10,269 nucleotides of DNA from Acanthaster planci (lineage: Eukaryota > Echinodermata > Asteroidea > Valvatida > Acanthasteridae), in NCBI RefSeq assembly GCF_001949145.1, contig NW_019091405.1:252974-263242 (forward strand), given 5' to 3'. Shown here in pieces: positions 7,716-10,269 of the stretch. The position numbers and the translations under genes were made by a program. The notes beneath the pieces are model-generated. The model saw only the letters and a list, made by a program, of their open reading frames with translations. It ran no database searches and had not been told where the DNA came from. Each line of letters begins with the position of its first letter. The first letter of the stretch is position 1.

Positions 7716-7831
7716 CACATCCGTGTTCCAAACGCACATTGGGTCGACAGATATCACACATTGTGATTGGCCAACGCGTTGAAAATTCTTGGAGGCGCAC
7801 TATTGTGAATCGCCCGTATCGAGCAACTGTT

Positions 7832-9004
7832 GTTTTCTGATTTATTCACAGTACGTGTAACGAGATTTTTAATGCACTGGATATTAAAAGTACTAATTAT
7901 CATTTGGTACCCAGGAAAGTATCCTTTGTTGGACCTAAGATGAAAGTTGGACTTGATACCTCAGTAACTTTTGATATCGCGGTCGCACTTCTTTGAAGAG
8001 ACCACAGGTGCTTGTCTTTTAAGAATGTTTTCTTCTTCGTCACGTCTACAAAACTTTTGTAAAAGTGAATGATTTTTTTTCTGAATGCTCATCAATCAAT
8101 TCTTGTCTGTCCTGTGAGTGTATAATTTTCTGTGCTTCCCTGTGTCGTTTAAAATGCAAGCAGTGCCATGTGTTGTTTCTCCAGACGTTGTGAATCCTAA
8201 AAACGTCATTGAGGGGGGGGGGGAGCTAGTGTAACTGAGTGGATTTGGCGGCCAGTTACCAAGGTGTGATTTCTTTAGTGAATAATTTATTGTGGTAGAC
8301 GTTACTTGGACTTCATTTTTCAAAAGATGTTGATTTATTTCGAAAGCCCAGAATCGTTAAAATTAGGAAGTGGGACAGGAAGCAGAATTCTCAAAATTTG
8401 AGCTTTGAAGTTACTCTGTCAAAAACTGATGATTTTTTATATTATTCTTGTTAATATTCTACTTCAAGATTGTAATACCTCTTTGTTACTCTAGTTTCAA
8501 ATTCTTTGTGGCATTTTCTCAGGTCGAGAAATACATTTTCTAGTCTGCTCTTCTTCCAATTTTTTCTTTGCTCTTAACAAAAACGGTACAAAAATTCTCT
8601 CGAGCAATAGTAAGCTATTTAGTTTTCCCCGCCAACCAAACAAAAAGTTTAAAACTATGAAATTACTGATCTGATAAAAGTTTTATGTATAGGTTGAAAT
8701 TTGGTACCTCCAACGTAGAATTTTGAGATGGCAAGCCGGTGAGATTGTTCTAAAATTATTCCTACATTGCAGTTGACTAGGTGTGTATGTATAGACTGTA
8801 TATATCTCGGCAGATAGTGCACTGCCATCTCTGTACGTATTATTTGTGCTTTGAGAGTTCATCGCTGAGTGTTTTACCAACACGCGCGCGAGGTGTGTGG
8901 GAGTACTGTTGGGTATTAAAAGTGCACATTTTGACCAACTGGTGAAGTGCGACGTTGTATCTTCATTTGCTTGGTGGTCTGTGATTTTCGTGTCTCAGTG
9001 TTTT
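7832..9004. other. AT-rich non-coding stretch, no gene seen
   Basis: No protein-like frame, RNA gene or long repeat is supported. A G10 tract lies at 8214-8223. Several TTTATT words (AATAAA on the - strand, for example near 8331 and 8284) could serve as distal poly(A) signals for the NAALADase gene. Confidence 0.55.
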
Positions 9005-9010
9005 TTTATT
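9005..9010 (-). terminator. Candidate poly(A) signal AATAAA for the NAALADase gene
   Basis: TTTATT on the + strand is AATAAA on the - strand, about 560 bases after the stop codon at 9572. It is the first canonical hexamer downstream, and CA-containing sequence suitable for cleavage follows. Nearer variant hexamers exist around 9391-9400. Confidence 0.45.
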
Positions 9011-9571
9011 GTAAAAATCAGAACTGATGAGCTAAAGACAATAGGTTAAAGGGTAAAGGTGTTAAAAGAGTAATTTTACGAAGTGATGAAGTTATTCTAT
9101 CTTGGATTTTGTGGTATCGAGGAAATGGATTGTATACAGGGTTTGCTTTTCATTGATATCGTAAATTTGTGCTTTCAATGTAAAATCGCTAAAAGTTGTG
9201 TTGAAAATATTCTCACATCAGTCCTGGAGAAAATTGTGGATATTTTTTGGTTTGGGAGTGGGACATTAAAGGCTTTTCAGTAGACAATTCCCGAAAGGAA
9301 ATGTTCAAACTTATGAAAAGGACAATGCAGTATTATTGTTCGCCAACAATTATTCATGCATAACGAAAAGCAAACAAAAATCAACAGCCTTTTTATATTG
9401 ACGACATCTGTCGGTCCGAATCTCTCGAGATCAGTTATAAACTCACTCTAATTCGTTTTTTTTTCAAAATCCTGACAATGTCATACCAACGTTTCCACGA
9501 TGGTTTTGTGTACACAAACTAACTTTTTAGGCGTCATAATTAAACTCTGTGTGTTTAGCAACCATGACTCG
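9011..9571 (-). other. Probable 3' UTR of the NAALADase gene
   Basis: Non-coding sequence between the stop codon and the first canonical AATAAA on the - strand. It contains a 14-bp perfect palindrome TTTGTGTACACAAA (9505-9518). The open frame on the + strand at 9083-9283 shows no family features. The UTR end is inferred. Confidence 0.5.
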
Positions 9572-9773
9572 TTAACCATCGAAAGCAAGCACATCCTGCA
9601 GCGTGCTGACTGCTGATTGGATGGCGTGAGTTGTGACCGCCATCTGCTGACGCACGATATCCCAGCGTGCATCTTGGTCTGGTGCCTCGTCGATCCGATA
9701 CATAGCGTCAACAATGCCCGGGAAGGCGTCTGCGGCGTAGTAGTCCTTACTGCTGGGAGCGAAGACTATGTGT
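9572..9773 (-). CDS. Glutamate carboxypeptidase II / NAALADase (FOLH1/NAALAD2-like), last coding exon
   Basis: NAALADases are type II membrane zinc peptidases (M28B) that release C-terminal glutamate from N-acetyl-aspartyl-glutamate or folate polyglutamates outside the cell. This exon encodes 66 residues and a stop (TAA, 9574-9572), running HIVFAPSSKDYYAADAFPGI to STLQDVLAFDG. From memory it parallels the end of human FOLH1/NAALAD2: RHVIYAPSS..., then Y.A..., FPGI.DA, a W..V..Q motif and a final A..TL..V helix. This is the tail of the TFR-type dimerisation domain. The acceptor on the - strand is a long pyrimidine tract ending CCCCAAG (AG at 9775-9774). Base 9773 completes the split Arg codon expected before HIVF. 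Third positions are C/G-rich, unlike the flanks. Catalytic zinc ligands lie in exons beyond the window. The usual pocket lysine is replaced (see findings). NAALADL1 fits less well. Confidence 0.9.
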
Positions 9774-10269
9774 CTTGGGGAGTGGGGAGGGCGTCGAAAA
9801 AATCGAAAAGTAACCACAAATTACCATCTCTGAAAGATTTGGCCGGTTGAGTCATAACTCAAGAATATTGATCATGCTAAACACAAAGGTCGCTCAAATT
9901 TGAATTAATTTTGGATCCCACCAAAACATTTCCAGAAATTGAAATCACTCTGGCATTTCATACGAACGAGGATAGCCGTACCGGAACAAGTACTAATTTC
10001 AATTCAGGGGTGGACTTACACCCCACCCAGGTCTTAATAGCGCTACGCATGCAGGCCACCCTATAAATAAGTTTTCTTAAAACATATCACTGTCGTTTCG
10101 TATGGCCGAGTGGTTAGGCTGGCTGTTGTGAAACCTGGAGTTTCGGGGTTCGAATCCCAATGTCGTCCTTTTCTTTTTAGGTTTTCAGCTCGGTATCAGA
10201 AACTTTAACTCAGTTAATTTCCCATCCTGGGGTACCAACAGTACCTTAGCCAACCGGGTAAGCTCTTCT
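9774..10269 (-). other. Last intron of the NAALADase gene (5' end beyond window)
   Basis: No sequence resembling the preceding NAALADase exon (the segment ending in RPFYR in mammals) is visible on the - strand up to the window edge, so this intron is at least 496 bp. It contains the tRNA-related repeat at 10096-10178 and a small inverted motif TTGAGT-CATA-ACTCAA (about 9847-9862). Confidence 0.75.
10096..10178 (+). repeat. tRNA-derived sequence (SINE head or tRNA pseudogene) with pol III boxes
   Basis: The internal A box TGGCCGAGTGG (10103-10113) and B box GGTTCGAATCC (10147-10157) match pol III consensus and are 33 bases apart. T runs at 10169-10172 and 10174-10178 could stop pol III. The D arm, TGGCCGAGTGGTTAGGC, is of the Ser/Leu type. 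A working tRNA is unlikely: the acceptor strands (about 10096-10102 and 10161-10167) mostly fail to pair, the anticodon stem does not form, and the outer T-stem pairs mismatch. It therefore reads as a SINE head or a decayed copy. It lies antisense within the NAALADase intron. A SINE body could continue past the window edge. Confidence 0.65.

Larger units (their letters stand above)
7376..7831. repeat. Long fold-back element: two inverted about 180-205 bp arms around a 69-bp spacer
   Basis: The left arm (7376-7557) and right arm (7627-7831) are inverted copies. The outer block of about 50 bp is almost identical: the shared 27-mer begins GCGATTCACAATAGTGCG, and CAACGCGTTGGCCAATCA follows after two or three mismatches. 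The inner block (GCGGCCATTTT and CCGAGCCGAATACAAA) is also nearly identical, while the middle is clearly diverged apart from CTGGACTYGCAAYGCC. Both arms carry CCAAT (7429-7433; complement at 7766-7770) and, about 50 bp further inward, a TATA-like word (7480-7490 on +; 7715-7705 on -). The block is richer in CpG than its surroundings. Open frames across it on either strand have no protein resemblance. It may be a fold-back/MITE-type element or two head-to-head insertions of one repeat. No target-site duplication is evident. Confidence 0.85.

Noticed and set aside
9081-9160. Possible box C/D snoRNA starting at GTGATGA
   Set aside because: No D box (CTGA) at a suitable distance and no terminal stem.
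9774-9817. Upstream extension of the - strand frame to an ATG at 9817
   Set aside because: The extra residues read the pyrimidine tract before the splice acceptor. Similarity to NAALADases starts at the Arg-His junction at 9773, so the ATG is not a start.
9617-9850. Open frame on the + strand opposite the NAALADase exon
   Set aside because: It is the antisense shadow of a well-supported exon and has no independent similarity. A second - strand frame (9481-9714) overlapping the exon is likewise out of frame with it.
10096-10168. Functional tRNA gene
   Set aside because: The acceptor and anticodon stems do not pair, and the outer T-stem pairs mismatch; only the pol III promoter boxes are intact.

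Overview
This is a eukaryotic (metazoan) genomic window. It is AT-rich, has no dense prokaryote-like coding, and contains GT-AG split exons, degenerate transposon-like repeats and long non-coding stretches. The proteins point to an animal. Short TAGGCCTA-type words (about 5393 and 6987), a nuclear-receptor-like TGACCTTTGACCC word and fold-back elements are common in marine invertebrate deuterostomes, but the species cannot be fixed from this sequence.

Two genes enter from opposite ends and converge tail to tail. From the left on the + strand come the last three exons (365-422, 993-1079, 1393-1464) of a phospholipase C beta gene of the PLCB4/norpA class. They encode 71 residues of the distal C-terminal coiled coil and the stop codon. 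From the right on the - strand comes the last exon (9773 down to 9572) of a glutamate carboxypeptidase II / NAALADase (FOLH1/NAALAD2-like) gene, which encodes the end of the TFR-type dimerisation domain. Both genes are cut by the window edges, and their main catalytic domains lie outside.

The roughly 8.1 kb between the two stop codons shows no convincing protein-coding gene. It holds the two 3' UTRs, with AATAAA candidates at 2084 and 2231 (+) and 9010-9005 (-), plus a loose cluster of Pumilio-type TGTANATA words (2792-3950). It also holds a decayed GCCACACCC repeat field (about 4297-4760), a MITE-like inverted repeat (5854-6064), a compact 61-nt hairpin (6672-6732) and a 456-bp fold-back element (7376-7831). 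Each arm of that fold-back carries a CCAAT word and a TATA word at the same spacing. A tRNA-derived sequence with pol III A and B boxes (10096-10178) sits in the last intron of the NAALADase gene.

The most useful second looks are the 7376-7831 fold-back, the replacement of the usual glutamate-pocket lysine by tyrosine in the NAALADase exon, and the CACCC-rich repeat field. There is no evidence for an operon, a CRISPR array or a phage-like defence system.
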